A program made the position numbers and the translations under genes. This document shows, piece after piece, positions 47,558 to 60,380 of a stretch of DNA of 64,000 nt (its first letter is position 1; every line of letters begins with the position of its first letter). Source of the stretch: Gammaproteobacteria bacterium (lineage in GTDB: Bacteria > Pseudomonadota > Gammaproteobacteria > Eutrophobiales > Eutrophobiaceae); contig JANQNX010000007.1 in NCBI GenBank assembly GCA_028279365.1, forward strand, positions 62,001-126,000, given 5' to 3'. The notes beneath the pieces are model-generated. The model was not told where the DNA came from. It did not search any database and worked only from the letters and a program-made list of their open reading frames with translations.

Positions 47558-48088
47558 ATGGCGATCAGAAATTTTAAAGGCGTATCACCAGGCATTGCTG
47601 AGACGGCGTATGTTGATGAAACAGCAGTCGTTATTGGTGATGTCACTATTGGTGATGACAGCTCACTCTGGCCGATGACCGTAGCACGTGGTGATGTGCA
47701 TTCAATCACGATTGGAGCGCGTACCAATATTCAGGATGCCTGCGTATTGCACGTTACGCATGATGGCGAATTCTCTCCTGGCGGTTATCCGTTAACAGTA
47801 GGTAATGATGTGACGGTTGGACATCGCGTGACGCTTCATGCATGTACAGTAGGTGATTTATGTTTGATCGGTATGTCGGCCACTATTATGGATGGCGCAG
47901 TGCTGGGAGATAAAGTCATTGTCGGTGCAGGTAGTCTGGTACCGACCGGCAAAAAGTTAGCGTCCGGTTATTTATACGTGGGTAGTCCGGTAAAGCGAGT
48001 ACGTGAACTGAATGACAAAGAACTGGCTTTTCTTGAATACTCAGCCAAGCACTATGCAAAGTTGAAGGATGAACACATCAATAGTTAA
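47558..48088 (+). CDS. Gamma-carbonic anhydrase family protein
   Basis: This 176-residue left-handed beta-helix protein (YrdA/CaiE group) reads GDVTIGDDSSLWPMTVARGD at its hexapeptide repeats. The zinc histidines are in LHVTHDGE, VTVGHRV and LHACTVG. The family includes gamma-carbonic anhydrases, but many members have no proven activity. I chose the ATG at 47558 over the GTG at 47522 because of the family N-terminus (MAIRNFKG) and an AGAG ribosome site. The speE gene follows by 75 bp on the same strand. Confidence 0.9.
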   Translation: MAIRNFKGVSPGIAETAYVDETAVVIGDVTIGDDSSLWPMTVARGDVHSITIGARTNIQDACVLHVTHDGEFSPGGYPLTVGNDVTVGHRVTLHACTVGDLCLIGMSATIMDGAVLGDKVIVGAGSLVPTGKKLASGYLYVGSPVKRVRELNDKELAFLEYSAKHYAKLKDEHINS

Positions 48089-48163
48089 TTCTTAACTCGA
48101 ATCGTTTTTTATTCTTCGTTATTATCAGTCGCTTTTAATTATTCACATGAGGGTTCGTTGTTA

Positions 48164-49006
48164 ATGTCACTCGACCACACCTGGTTTACTGAGATAGCAC
48201 AAGGTCATGCCATGTCGTTGGAGCTCAGTGAAAAGATCCATGAAGAGCAGTCGCCATTTCAGAAAATAGAAATATACGAAACTAAAACCTTCGGTCGTTT
48301 GATGACGCTGGATGGATTAACGATGTTGACCTCGCGCGATAATTTTCTTTATCACGAAATGATGGCGCATCCGGTACTTTATAGTCACCCTAATCCAAAA
48401 GATGTGGCCATCGTCGGCGGTGGAGATTGTGGAACATTAAAAGAAGTGTTGAAACATGATACTGTCAACAGCGTGACTCAGATCGAACTGGATGAGCGAG
48501 TGACGCGTGTCGCAGAAGAGTTTTTTCCGGAGCTGTGTGAGAAAAATGACGACTCAAGAGCGACGCTATTATTTGAAGATGCAATTAACTGGATGCATCA
48601 AGCTGGAGCTGATTCACTGGATGTCATTATTCTTGATACCACCGATCCGGTTGGCCAGGCCAAGCGGCTTTTTGCTGAACCCTTTTATTCTGATTGTCTG
48701 AATGTCTTGCGTGAAGGGGGTATCGTTATCGCGCAAAGCGAGTCCCCGTTAATGGATCTGGATTTGATTGTTGATATTCGTTCGGAGATGAGCAAGGCAG
48801 GTTATGCCGAGATTCAGACGATTCAATTTCCGGTCGTGACCTATCCTTCTGGCTGGTGGACGGCAACGATGGCCAGAAAAGGGCAGAAGTTTGGCGACTT
48901 CCGCGAGCAAATGGCCAGACATAAATCATTTGCCACTCAATACTATAATGCAGATATTCATCGGGCCTGCTCGGCTTTGCCACAGTTTATGCGAGAAGCA
49001 TTTTAA
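48164..49006 (+). CDS. speE: Spermidine synthase (polyamine aminopropyltransferase)
   Basis: SpeE transfers the aminopropyl group from decarboxylated SAM to putrescine to make spermidine. The 280-residue protein has the SAM-binding GGGDCGTLKEVLKH, the QIELDERV motif with the acidic ribose contact, and the catalytic aspartate in ILDTTDPVG. I chose the ATG at 48164 over the upstream TTG at 48158. GAGGG lies upstream. It probably works with speA, but no speD (SAM decarboxylase) is seen in the window. Confidence 0.94.
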   Translation: MSLDHTWFTEIAQGHAMSLELSEKIHEEQSPFQKIEIYETKTFGRLMTLDGLTMLTSRDNFLYHEMMAHPVLYSHPNPKDVAIVGGGDCGTLKEVLKHDTVNSVTQIELDERVTRVAEEFFPELCEKNDDSRATLLFEDAINWMHQAGADSLDVIILDTTDPVGQAKRLFAEPFYSDCLNVLREGGIVIAQSESPLMDLDLIVDIRSEMSKAGYAEIQTIQFPVVTYPSGWWTATMARKGQKFGDFREQMARHKSFATQYYNADIHRACSALPQFMREAF

Positions 49007-49081
49007 TAATTGCTGAAATTGTCCTGATTTTCACTTTTCAGACTGTCATTTAGCCCGCTAATCGCTACAATATGCGCCCCT

Positions 49082-50989
49082 ATGAGCGCAAAATTTCACA
49101 ATCTGATAGATAAATTTGACGTCATCGTCGTCGGTGGTGGTCATGCCGGCACTGAGGCCGCGCTCGCGGCTGCGCGCATGGGCGTGCGCACGTTGTTACT
49201 GACACATAGTGTTGATACCTTGGGACAAATGTCCTGCAATCCGGCCATAGGTGGAATTGGTAAAGGTCATCTGGTTAAAGAGATTGATGCCATGGGTGGG
49301 TTGATGGCTACGGCTGCCGATCATAGTGGTATTCAATTCCGGACATTAAACTCCCGCAAAGGGCCTGCTGTTCGCGCGACGCGCGCGCAGATTGATCGTG
49401 CTTTATATAAATCCTATGTGCGCCCCGCGTTAGAAAACCAGGAAAACCTGTTTATTTTCCAGCAGGCAGTTGATGATCTGATTGTTAACGGAGAACAGGT
49501 TTGTGGTGTCGTGACACAAACGGGTCTTCGCTTCGGTGCACCAACCGTCGTATTAACGGTCGGCACCTTTTTAAGCGGAAAGATTCATATTGGTGATACG
49601 CAACATAAAGGTGGGCGCGCCGGGGATCCGCCATCAATTGCGTTAGCGGAGAGATTGAGAGAACTGCCTTTCAATGTTGGACGCCTAAAGACCGGGACTC
49701 CACCGAGAATTGATGGCAAGACGATTGATTATTCCAGATTACAGGCGCAGCCCGGTGATGTTCCGGTACCGGTGTTTTCCTATATCGGTAATGCAGAACA
49801 GCACCCAGAGCAGATCGCCTGTCACATTACTTACACCAACGAAAACACACATGAGGTGATACGCAGTGGATTAGAGCGTTCACCAATGTTTAATGGAAAC
49901 ATAGAAGGGACCGGGCCACGTTATTGCCCATCGGTAGAAGATAAGGTGGTGAGGTTTGCCGACAAGGACTCGCATCAGATTTTTATCGAACCGGAGGGAT
50001 TGAATACCAATGAGGTCTATCCAAACGGTATTTCCACTTCGCTACCTTATGATATTCAGATTGCGTTGGTTCAATCTATCGCAGGCTTTGAACAGGCTCA
50101 CATTACTCGTCCTGGCTATGCAATTGAATATGATTTCTTTGATCCCAGAGAGCTGTCACCCTGGCTAGAGACACGCTTTATTAAGGGTTTATATTTCGCC
50201 GGCCAGATTAATGGGACGACGGGTTATGAAGAGGCCGCATCCCAAGGCTTGTTAGCAGGCTTAAATGCTGCCTTGCGCGTAACTGAAAAAGAACCGTGGT
50301 TTCCAAGACGTGACGAAGCTTATCTAGGCGTATTGGTTGACGATTTGATTACCATGGGTGCCACCGAACCCTATCGTATGTTTACCAGTCGTGCTGAATA
50401 CCGTTTGATGTTACGAGAAGATAATGCCGATTTACGTTTGACTGAATCTGCTCATGAGCTTGGCTTGATTGATGACATACGTTGGCAAGTCTTTAATGAA
50501 AAACGCGAAGCGATTGAAAAAGAAAAACAACGTTTAAAGGGAATGCGGGTCGGTTCCAGTATCTTGTCGCAGGAAGATACCGAAGCGGCGCTGGGTCGTT
50601 CCGTTAAACGCGATCAAACCCTGTTGCAGTTATTAAAGCGACCTGAATTTAACTATCAGGATATTGCCAAACTTCCCGGCGTCGGTCTGCCGGATATGGA
50701 TCCCAAAGTTGCTGAGCAGGTTGAAGTGCAGGCCAAATATTCCGGCTACATCGAACGACAGGAAGAAGAAGTCGAACGCAATCGACGACATGAAGAAACG
50801 CCTTTGCCAGAGGAGATGGATTACGCCAATGTGCGGGGTCTGTCGTCTGAAGTAGTTGAAAAACTCTCGCTGCATCGACCGGTTAACCTGGGTCAAGCTT
50901 CGCGCATTCAAGGTATTACGCCTGCAGCGATATCCTTATTAAGAGTCCACCTGAAAAAACAGTCCATGCTACTTCAGCGTAGCGCCTAG
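49082..50989 (+). CDS. mnmG: tRNA uridine 5-carboxymethylaminomethyl modification enzyme, FAD-binding subunit
   Basis: MnmG works with MnmE to modify U34 of certain tRNAs. The 635-residue length matches the family. Visible features are the FAD-binding [19 protein letters not shown] stretch, [39 protein letters not shown] and the C-terminal helical domain (NVRGLSSEV, then [10 protein letters not shown]). It is the first gene of the origin-proximal block and ends 10 bp before rsmG. The 75-bp upstream gap holds no visible DnaA boxes. Confidence 0.97.
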   Translation: MSAKFHNLIDKFDVIVVGGGHAGTEAALAAARMGVRTLLLTHSVDTLGQMSCNPAIGGIGKGHLVKEIDAMGGLMATAADHSGIQFRTLNSRKGPAVRATRAQIDRALYKSYVRPALENQENLFIFQQAVDDLIVNGEQVCGVVTQTGLRFGAPTVVLTVGTFLSGKIHIGDTQHKGGRAGDPPSIALAERLRELPFNVGRLKTGTPPRIDGKTIDYSRLQAQPGDVPVPVFSYIGNAEQHPEQIACHITYTNENTHEVIRSGLERSPMFNGNIEGTGPRYCPSVEDKVVRFADKDSHQIFIEPEGLNTNEVYPNGISTSLPYDIQIALVQSIAGFEQAHITRPGYAIEYDFFDPRELSPWLETRFIKGLYFAGQINGTTGYEEAASQGLLAGLNAALRVTEKEPWFPRRDEAYLGVLVDDLITMGATEPYRMFTSRAEYRLMLREDNADLRLTESAHELGLIDDIRWQVFNEKREAIEKEKQRLKGMRVGSSILSQEDTEAALGRSVKRDQTLLQLLKRPEFNYQDIAKLPGVGLPDMDPKVAEQVEVQAKYSGYIERQEEEVERNRRHEETPLPEEMDYANVRGLSSEVVEKLSLHRPVNLGQASRIQGITPAAISLLRVHLKKQSMLLQRSA

Positions 50990-50999
50990 TTTCTCAGCG

Positions 51000-51620
51000 A
51001 TGCGACAAGTTGTCCCGGCCGAACTGCAAGCGATGCAGTTGGATGAATCTACCAACCAGCAATTAATGGTTTATCAGGCCCTGCTGATTAAATGGAACAA
51101 GACTTATAACCTGACGGCCAGCAAACAAGCGGGTGATATTTTACATCGACATATTCTGGATTCATTGTCGGTAATGAAATTTGTACAAGGTAAACGCTGT
51201 CTTGATGTGGGTACTGGTGCCGGCCTGCCGGGCATGATTCTGGCGATTACCGATAAGAACAGAGACTGGACCTTACTTGATAGTAACGTCAAAAAGATTC
51301 GTTTTTTGAGACATGTAAAAACCGAACTCGATTTGAATAATGTTGAAGTGAGCCATGTTCGGGTCGAGGAGTTTGTGCCGAAGAATCCCTATGACACGAT
51401 CATCTGCAGGGCATTCGCACCGTTAGACAGGATGTTGTCTCAGCTTGGCTATTTATTGACTAACACAAACCAACTGTTGGCGATGAAAGGTAAGCAGGTC
51501 AGACAGGAGGTCAATGATGTTAATCAGGATGATCTGACGATTGAAGTGCATCATCTGGAGACAGAGGCGCAAACTGAAGGCGCTAATCTGGTGCAAATTC
51601 GACAATCAGCTAATGATTAA
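51000..51620 (+). CDS. rsmG: 16S rRNA (guanine527-N7)-methyltransferase
   Basis: RsmG methylates N7 of G527 in 16S rRNA. The 206-residue protein has the SAM motif LDVGTGAGLPGM with the following LLDSNVKKIRFLRH and the later CRAFAPL motif, as expected. It lies 10 bp after mnmG and 75 bp before parA. The MnmG-RsmG pair at the head of the parAB block is typical of origin-proximal DNA. Confidence 0.96.
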   Translation: MRQVVPAELQAMQLDESTNQQLMVYQALLIKWNKTYNLTASKQAGDILHRHILDSLSVMKFVQGKRCLDVGTGAGLPGMILAITDKNRDWTLLDSNVKKIRFLRHVKTELDLNNVEVSHVRVEEFVPKNPYDTIICRAFAPLDRMLSQLGYLLTNTNQLLAMKGKQVRQEVNDVNQDDLTIEVHHLETEAQTEGANLVQIRQSAND

Positions 51621-51695
51621 ACCGATGGCGCTAAAGCGACTCTATGTTAGAGTATTTAGCCCGAATGAATTTAGTAGTGTTACGAACGGATTGAT

Positions 51696-52469
51696 ATGAC
51701 AAAGATCATTGCAATAGCCAACCAAAAAGGCGGTGTCGGCAAGACGACTACCGGTGTGAACCTGGCTGCGTCATTAGCCGCGACCAAGCGTAAAGTATTG
51801 TTGGTCGATCTTGATCCGCAGGGTAATGCCACCATGGGCAGTGGTATTGATAAGCACGATTTGTCTTTATCCAGTTATGACCTGCTGATGGGGGAGCATC
51901 CCACTGCCGACATTATCTTGCGCTCAGAGGAAGGTGGCTTTGATCTGATTCCAACCAATACCGATCTAACCGGTGCCGAAGTCGCGCTGCTTGATGAGAT
52001 GGCAAGAGAGATTCGTTTACGCACTGCGCTTGAGCAAGTGCAGGATAATTATGACTTTATCTTTATTGATTGTCCGCCTTCATTAAACATGCTGACGGTG
52101 AACGCCTTGGTGGCCGCAACCTCGGTGATGATTCCGATGCAGTGTGAATATTACGCGCTTGAGGGATTGACCGCCTTACTCGAAACCATCGAGAAGATTA
52201 GAAAGTATCTGAATCCTGATCTTGAAATAGAAGGCCTGTTACGCACCATGTACGACCCGAGAAATAATCTGGCGACTCAGGTATCTGCGCAACTGATGGA
52301 ACATTTTGGTGAGAAGGTGTACCGCACGATAATCCCCCGTAACGTTAGATTAGCAGAGGCGCCAAGCCACGGTATGGCGGCACTGGCTTACGACAAATCG
52401 TCGACCGGTGCTGTCGCGTATTTGGCATTAGCGGGTGAAATGCTGAGACGCGATGGTATTGCTGCCTAG
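51696..52469 (+). CDS. parA: Chromosome partitioning ATPase ParA (Soj)
   Basis: ParA is the Walker-type ATPase that drives segregation of ParB-parS complexes. The 257-residue protein has the deviant Walker A KGGVGKTTTGVNLAA (10-24), Walker A' VDLDPQGNAT and Walker B FIFIDCPPSLNMLTVNAL. It lacks the N-terminal HTH of plasmid ParA proteins, so it is the chromosomal type. parB follows 18 bp later. Confidence 0.96.
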   Translation: MTKIIAIANQKGGVGKTTTGVNLAASLAATKRKVLLVDLDPQGNATMGSGIDKHDLSLSSYDLLMGEHPTADIILRSEEGGFDLIPTNTDLTGAEVALLDEMAREIRLRTALEQVQDNYDFIFIDCPPSLNMLTVNALVAATSVMIPMQCEYYALEGLTALLETIEKIRKYLNPDLEIEGLLRTMYDPRNNLATQVSAQLMEHFGEKVYRTIIPRNVRLAEAPSHGMAALAYDKSSTGAVAYLALAGEMLRRDGIAA

Positions 52470-52487
52470 TCTGACTCTGGAATCATT

Positions 52488-53360
52488 ATGGCGGCGAAAA
52501 AACGAGGACTAGGAAAAGGGTTGGATGCCCTATTGGGTGCGCACCCGGAGAAAAAAACTGGAGCGCAAGTCAGTGGTGACGGTTTGCAGACGCTTGCTAT
52601 TGACCTGATGCAACGCGGGCAATATCAGCCGAGACAGGAATTCGATAATGATGCGTTAGAAGAATTAGCAGATTCCATTCGTGCACAAGGCATGGTGCAA
52701 CCGATTGTTGTGCGAACTCTGCCCGGTAAAAAGTCTTATGAGATTATTGCCGGTGAGCGTCGCTGGCGCGCGGCTCAGTTGGCCGGCTTGCATGAAGTAC
52801 CGGTCGTAATCAAAGAAGTCTCGGATCAGGCTGCGATGTGTATGGCACTGATCGAAAATATCCAGCGTGAAGATTTAAACCCGTTAGAAGAAGCGCAGGC
52901 TTTATCTCGATTGCTACATGAATTTTCCATGACCCACGAAGCCGTAGCCGAGAGTGTCGGGCGTTCACGATCATCGGTTTCCAATTTGATTCGCTTACTG
53001 GAATTGACGGAACCCGTGAAAACCCTGTTAAGTAAAGGAGAGCTGGATATGGGCCACGCCAGGGCATTATTGGCATTGCCTCAGGAGCAACAAGCCGGCT
53101 TGGCGACGACAATCAGTCAGCGAGGTTTGTCAGTAAGAGAAGCTGAAGCGCTGGTCAAAAAGCAGTTGGAACCGCAAACGAGTAAAAAAAGTGTCAAACG
53201 TGATAGTAAGGACCCAAACACGAAAAAACTCGAATCTGAACTGTCTGACAAGCTCGGTGCACAGGTCGCGATTACGACATCCCGACAAGGGAAAGGTACG
53301 ATGACGATAAAATACCATTCCCTGGAACAGCTTGATGGAATAATAAAAAAGTTAAAATAA
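52488..53360 (+). CDS. parB: Chromosome partitioning protein ParB (Spo0J)
   Basis: ParB binds parS and spreads as a CTP-dependent clamp. The 290-residue protein has the N-terminal basic GLGKGLDALLG, the CTPase motif GERRWRAAQLAGL near residue 89, the LIENIQREDLNPLEEA motif and the HTH region VAESVGRSRSSVSNLIRLL. A C-terminal dimerisation domain follows a Lys-rich linker. No full parS palindrome was seen by eye in the window, so the binding sites are probably outside it or diverged. Confidence 0.96.
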   Translation: MAAKKRGLGKGLDALLGAHPEKKTGAQVSGDGLQTLAIDLMQRGQYQPRQEFDNDALEELADSIRAQGMVQPIVVRTLPGKKSYEIIAGERRWRAAQLAGLHEVPVVIKEVSDQAAMCMALIENIQREDLNPLEEAQALSRLLHEFSMTHEAVAESVGRSRSSVSNLIRLLELTEPVKTLLSKGELDMGHARALLALPQEQQAGLATTISQRGLSVREAEALVKKQLEPQTSKKSVKRDSKDPNTKKLESELSDKLGAQVAITTSRQGKGTMTIKYHSLEQLDGIIKKLK

Positions 53361-53450
53361 CGATAATTATTTGTTAATCAATGAGTTAAATCGGTTTTTG
53401 CCGGCAGGCGCGTTGTCTTATTTATTTTTTCAGCAGAAATGTTAAAAATG

Positions 53451-53475
53451 TTGCAGTGCAATGATTGATCATTGC
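53451..53475. other. Two adjacent palindromes in the parB-atpI gap
   Basis: The 244-bp gap between parB and atpI contains TTGCAGTGCAA (53451-53461) overlapping the perfect 18-bp palindrome GCAATGATTGATCATTGC (53458-53475). Neither matches the parS consensus. Their position, about 130-150 bp before atpI, suits an operator for the ATP synthase operon. The gap is otherwise AT-rich, with no other feature seen. Confidence 0.4.
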
Positions 53476-53604
53476 TGGAGAGGTCTTTATACTTGCCCAC
53501 CGTCGCGAACAACACATAAAAATAACAATTAATATTCCGATACTTAAGAGTTTATTCGGTAATTAAATAAGCGACGGTTTTTGGCATTGCTCAGGTCATG
53601 CGAG

Positions 53605-53985
53605 ATGAATGAAATTATAAATAATCGCAAGACCGCAAGTAATTTGTTGTTAATTGAAGCACTGATCACACTAACGTCAGCACTTCTTTTATTTTTGTTT
53701 GCCAGTCCTGTGCTTGCATATTCAGTAGCGCTGGGCGGGGTTGCATTCATACTTCCAAATTGCTTATTTGTGTGGCTTTCCTTGAGACAAGTCAGGGTAA
53801 ACTCTGAGAAGAATATGCTGGCCTGGTTTTATCTGGGCGAGGCGGTAAAGATCGTCTCAACAATAGGCATTTTCGCGGGATGCATGTTACTGGTATCACC
53901 GCTAAACATAGGTTTAATGTTTGTTAGTTACGGTTTGATGTTACTAATCAATTTGACCGGACTGGCATTAACAATGAATAAATAA
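53605..53985 (+). CDS. atpI: ATP synthase protein I (AtpI)
   Basis: This 126-residue membrane protein has four hydrophobic segments (about 15-33, 36-55, 70-92 and 98-120) and the GGVAFILPNCLFVWLSLR motif of the family. AtpI is a small chaperone or assembly factor for the c-ring and precedes atpB in most Gammaproteobacteria. I chose the ATG at 53605; the frame is open to a TTG at 53581. The ribosome site is weak, consistent with low expression. Confidence 0.85.
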   Translation: MNEIINNRKTASNLLLIEALITLTSALLLFLFASPVLAYSVALGGVAFILPNCLFVWLSLRQVRVNSEKNMLAWFYLGEAVKIVSTIGIFAGCMLLVSPLNIGLMFVSYGLMLLINLTGLALTMNK

Positions 53986-53992
53986 TAATTGA

Positions 53993-54931
<939 letters not shown>

Positions 54932-54944
54932 TTTTAATTGTTAA

Positions 54945-55229
<285 letters not shown>

Positions 55230-55268
55230 CGTTAATTTAACAGCCATCCATACATATAGGTGATTTAA

Positions 55269-55739
55269 GTGAATTTTAATGCAACCTTAATAGGACAGCT
55301 TGTAACCTTTGCCATTTTTGTATGGTTCACGATGAAATTTGTTTGGCCAATGCTGCTTAAACAAATGGAAGAACGTGAAGCGAGAATAGCGGATGGTTTG
55401 GCTGCGGCAGAGAAAGGCCAATTAGAACTGGCAGAAGCACAACAAAAATCGATTGAAGAGATCAATAAAGGCAAAGAGCAGGCCGCCACAATTATTTCTC
55501 AGGCGCAGAAGCGACATGATGAAATAGTGGAAGAAGCGAAAGACGATGCAAAAGCGGAGGCTTCTCGTATTAAAGAGACTGCATTGAGCGAGATCGAACA
55601 AGAGAAAGAAAAGGCTCGTCAGGATTTAAGAGATCAAGTAGCAAGCTTGGCTATTGCCGGCGCGGAACAAATCCTGATGAAGGAAGTTGACCAGGCCGCA
55701 CATAATGAAGTGCTGCAAAAGATCAGCCAACAGCTATAA
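55269..55739 (+). CDS. atpF: ATP synthase Fo subunit b
   Basis: Subunit b is the peripheral stator stalk. The 156-residue protein has one N-terminal membrane segment (about 5-25) and a long Glu/Lys/Ala coiled coil (about 30-130), then a short tail that contacts delta. It uses a GTG start at 55269 with GGTGAT upstream. Only one b gene is present, as in non-photosynthetic bacteria. Confidence 0.96.
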   Translation: MNFNATLIGQLVTFAIFVWFTMKFVWPMLLKQMEEREARIADGLAAAEKGQLELAEAQQKSIEEINKGKEQAATIISQAQKRHDEIVEEAKDDAKAEASRIKETALSEIEQEKEKARQDLRDQVASLAIAGAEQILMKEVDQAAHNEVLQKISQQL

Positions 55740-55764
55740 GTAGAATCAATAGGAAACGATTTAG

Positions 55765-56301
55765 ATGTTAGAAAAAGCAACCATTGCCAGACCTTATGCA
55801 GAAGCGGCTTTCGCTCAAGCACTTGAAGAAGGAAAACTGAGTGAGTGGTCGGCTATGTTGAATCGCTTAAGTATTGTTGTTTCTGATGAAAACATGAGTG
55901 GTGTTATCAACAATCCCAAGCTTAATAATGAACAACTCACACAGTTTATTATAGAAACTTGTGGTGATAGTTTGGATAAAACACACAAAAACTTTATCAG
56001 CATCCTGGTCGAGGCAGAGCGAATCAAGCTTGCCCCTGAAGTGTTTAGCTTGTTTGAACAAAAACATGCTGCAGCTGAAGGGTTTAGCGATGTTGATGTT
56101 ATCACTGCTTATCCTTTGGATGATGCTCAAGTGAATGCTATCTCTGAATCCATTTCCAAACGTCTTGGCAAAAAAGTCGATATCAATACTGAACAAGATA
56201 AAGCTTTAATCGGTGGCGTTATTATCCGGGCAGGTGACTCTGTTATTGATGCTTCAATACGTGGTCGTTTGAAAGAATTAAACAATATATTTGCGCAATA
56301 G
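55765..56301 (+). CDS. atpH: ATP synthase F1 subunit delta
   Basis: Delta links the b stalk to the top of F1. The 178-residue protein has the family's N-terminal ATIARPYAEAAFAQA and the C-terminal LIGGVIIRAGDSVIDASIRG followed by LKEL. Gaps of 25 bp before and 22 bp after place it inside the operon. Confidence 0.96.
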   Translation: MLEKATIARPYAEAAFAQALEEGKLSEWSAMLNRLSIVVSDENMSGVINNPKLNNEQLTQFIIETCGDSLDKTHKNFISILVEAERIKLAPEVFSLFEQKHAAAEGFSDVDVITAYPLDDAQVNAISESISKRLGKKVDINTEQDKALIGGVIIRAGDSVIDASIRGRLKELNNIFAQ

Positions 56302-56323
56302 TTATTAAATAGAGGAAAGACAT

Positions 56324-57865
56324 ATGTCTATCAGTGCAACTGAAATTAGTGATCTGATTAAAAAGAAAATAGAGTCAATGGACCTTGATACCGAGGCACG
56401 TACTGAAGGTACGGTTGTTAGTCTTGCTGACGGTGTTGCCAGAATCCATGGTTTAAGTGACGTCATGCAGGGGGAGATGATTGAGTTCCCTGGTAATACG
56501 TTTGGCTTGGCGCTTAACCTTGAACGAGACTCGGTTGGTGCCGTAATTCTGGGTAATTATGAAGGCATCTCTGAAGGTGATACGGTCAAGTGCACCAAGC
56601 GTATTCTTGAAGTGCCTGTTGGTGAAGCCCTTTTAGGTCGTGTTGTCGATGCACTGGGTAACCCGATCGACGGTAAAGGCGACATCAACACCTCAGAAAC
56701 GTCGCCAATTGAAAAAATTGCACCGGGCGTAATCGCAAGAAAGTCAGTTGACCAGCCAGTACAAACTGGTCTGAAGTCTATTGACTCAATGGTGCCAATC
56801 GGTCGTGGTCAGCGTGAGTTGATCATTGGTGACCGTCAAACAGGAAAGACTGCAGTAGCAATCGATACAATCATCAACCAAAAAGGTACCGGTGTTAAAT
56901 GTATTTATGTTGCTATTGGTCAGAAAGCGTCTTCAATTAACGTTGTTATTCGTAAACTGGAAGAACACGGCGCGCTGGATCACACCATCGTCGTCGCAGC
57001 GACGGCCTCTGAATCAGCGGCAATGCAATACGCTGCCCCTTATGCCGGTTGTGCAATGGGCGAATACTTCCGTGACCGTGGTGAAGACGCACTGATTATT
57101 TATGATGATTTGACCAAACAGGCCTGGGCCTATCGCCAAATGTCACTATTGTTAAAACGCCCACCAGGCCGTGAAGCGTACCCTGGTGATGTATTCTATT
57201 TACATTCACGTTTGTTGGAGCGTGCAGCGCGTATTAACGCTGATTACGTAGAACAAATTACCAATGGTGAAGTGAAAGGTAAAACCGGTTCATTAACTGC
57301 ACTACCTATTATTGAAACACAAGCGGGTGACGTATCTGCATTCGTACCGACCAACGTAATTTCGATTACCGATGGACAAATCTTTTTGGAAACCGACTTG
57401 TTTAACTCAGGTTTTCGTCCTGCTATTAACGCAGGTCTTTCCGTGTCTCGTGTGGGTGGTTCAGCACAAACCAAGATTATTAAAAAGCTGGGCGGTGGTA
57501 TCCGTTTGGCACTAGCACAGTATCGTGAGCTTGCAGCATTCTCTCAGTTCGCATCGGATCTTGACGAAGCAACCCGTAAACAGCTGGAACGTGGTCAACG
57601 CGTGATGGAATTAATGAAACAGAAACAGTACTCGCCGCTGAACGTTGCAGAAATGGGTGTGAGTTTGTTTGCTGTTGAAAATGACTTCATGGATGACGTA
57701 GAGCTGGAAAAAATCGGTGCTTTTGAAGAAGCCTTGCATGATTACATGAAGAGCGAACAATCTGCCTTGATGGATAAGATTGGTCCAGAAGGCAATTATG
57801 ATGATGACATCGAAAGTGGTTTAAAAGATGCCATTGCCAAATTCAAGGAAAGCGGAACCTGGTAA
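56324..57865 (+). CDS. atpA: ATP synthase F1 subunit alpha
   Basis: This 513-residue non-catalytic nucleotide-binding subunit has the P-loop GDRQTGKTA (about 169-177), the [20 protein letters not shown] stretch and the [11 protein letters not shown] motif. The length is the same as in E. coli. It is followed by a 176-bp gap containing a long palindrome, unusual within an atp operon. Confidence 0.98.
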   Translation: MSISATEISDLIKKKIESMDLDTEARTEGTVVSLADGVARIHGLSDVMQGEMIEFPGNTFGLALNLERDSVGAVILGNYEGISEGDTVKCTKRILEVPVGEALLGRVVDALGNPIDGKGDINTSETSPIEKIAPGVIARKSVDQPVQTGLKSIDSMVPIGRGQRELIIGDRQTGKTAVAIDTIINQKGTGVKCIYVAIGQKASSINVVIRKLEEHGALDHTIVVAATASESAAMQYAAPYAGCAMGEYFRDRGEDALIIYDDLTKQAWAYRQMSLLLKRPPGREAYPGDVFYLHSRLLERAARINADYVEQITNGEVKGKTGSLTALPIIETQAGDVSAFVPTNVISITDGQIFLETDLFNSGFRPAINAGLSVSRVGGSAQTKIIKKLGGGIRLALAQYRELAAFSQFASDLDEATRKQLERGQRVMELMKQKQYSPLNVAEMGVSLFAVENDFMDDVELEKIGAFEEALHDYMKSEQSALMDKIGPEGNYDDDIESGLKDAIAKFKESGTW

Positions 57866-57872
57866 TTACTAT

Positions 57873-57995
57873 GCACGACTACTGCACTCGACGACTCTGC
57901 GTTAAAAAGGCTTTCAAAATGTTCATGTACTTTCGTGTACATTCCGCTTTTTCAAACCTTTTACCCTTGATTAGTCTTCGTTCGTAACGTCGTGC
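57873..57995. repeat. Long imperfect palindrome between atpA and atpG
   Basis: The 123-bp segment starts with GCACGAC (57873-57879) and ends with GTCGTGC (57989-57995). The inner halves also pair: GTTAAAAAGGCTTTCAAAA against the complement of TTTTTCAAACCTTTTACCC, and CATGTAC/GTGTACAT around a central TTTC. The transcript can therefore fold into one long hairpin. The structure resembles intergenic REP- or MITE-type elements. No second copy was seen in this window. It could tune atpA/atpG stoichiometry or simply be an insertion. Confidence 0.65.
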
Positions 57996-58041
57996 AAAGC
58001 AATTATTAATTATAGAGATATAAATATAGGTTAAATAAACA

Positions 58042-58905
58042 ATGGCTGTCGGAAAAGAAATACGAACGAAAATCTCTAGCGTTAAAAATACGCAGAAGAT
58101 TACCAAAGCGATGGAAATGGTTGCGGCAAGTAAAATGCGCAAGGCGCAGGATCGTATGCATGCTGCCCGTCCTTATGCTGAAAAAATTCGTAATGTGATT
58201 TCGCATTTGGCACACGCCAATCCCGAGTTTAAGCATCCCTACTTGGTCGCGCGTGATGAAGTGAAGCGCGTTGGCTTGATCGTGGTTTCTACAGATCGTG
58301 GTCTCTGTGGTGGCTTAAACGCAAATATGTTTCGTATGTTGCTAAGGCAGATTAAAGCATGGGAAGACGAAGGCAAAGAAGTTGATTTATGTGTGATTGG
58401 TTCAAAGGCTTCTGGTTTCTTTGGTTCAATCGGTGCCAATATTATCGGCCAGGTTACGCATTTTGGTGATAGCCCGAGTCTTGATGATCTGATTGGTACC
58501 ATTATGGTGATGCTGAATGCATTTAATGACGGTGACGTTGATGAAGTCCACCTTGTATCAAATAAGTTTGTTAACTCCATGACGCAGACACCGACCATGA
58601 CGCAGCTTATACCCGGTAAAGCTGTCGATGATGATGATTATCAACATCATTGGGATTACTTATATGAGCCTGATGCTGAAGAAGTTTTAACGAGCCTGTT
58701 AACGCGTTACATCGAGTCACAGGTTTATTCCGGTGTAATGGAAAATATAGCCAGTGAAATGGCAGCGCGAATGGTAGCGATGAAAAGTGCATCTGATAAT
58801 GCCGGCAAGCTTATTGATGAACTACAGCTTATATACAACAAGGCACGACAAGCGGCGATTACACAGGAATTATCAGAGATTGTTGCCGGTGCTGCTGCAG
58901 TTTAG
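58042..58905 (+). CDS. atpG: ATP synthase F1 subunit gamma
   Basis: Gamma is the central rotor shaft. The 287-residue protein has the N-terminal helix [20 protein letters not shown] and then [11 protein letters not shown], the middle [15 protein letters not shown] motif and the C-terminal helix [19 protein letters not shown] followed by [13 protein letters not shown]. It lies downstream of the palindromic element, and 56 bp before atpD. Confidence 0.97.
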   Translation: MAVGKEIRTKISSVKNTQKITKAMEMVAASKMRKAQDRMHAARPYAEKIRNVISHLAHANPEFKHPYLVARDEVKRVGLIVVSTDRGLCGGLNANMFRMLLRQIKAWEDEGKEVDLCVIGSKASGFFGSIGANIIGQVTHFGDSPSLDDLIGTIMVMLNAFNDGDVDEVHLVSNKFVNSMTQTPTMTQLIPGKAVDDDDYQHHWDYLYEPDAEEVLTSLLTRYIESQVYSGVMENIASEMAARMVAMKSASDNAGKLIDELQLIYNKARQAAITQELSEIVAGAAAV

Positions 58906-58925
58906 GTTTAGACACGAATTTTTAA

Positions 58926-60365
<1,440 letters not shown>

Positions 60366-60380
60366 CGTGAGTAGCAAATC

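Noticed and set aside
49007-49081. Possible oriC upstream of mnmG, as in E. coli
   Set aside because: The gap is only 75 bp and shows no DnaA boxes or AT-rich unwinding region; speE lies directly upstream.
57879-58142. 87-residue minus-strand frame across the atpA-atpG gap
   Set aside because: It overlaps the palindrome and the start of atpG and shows no domain or ribosome site.
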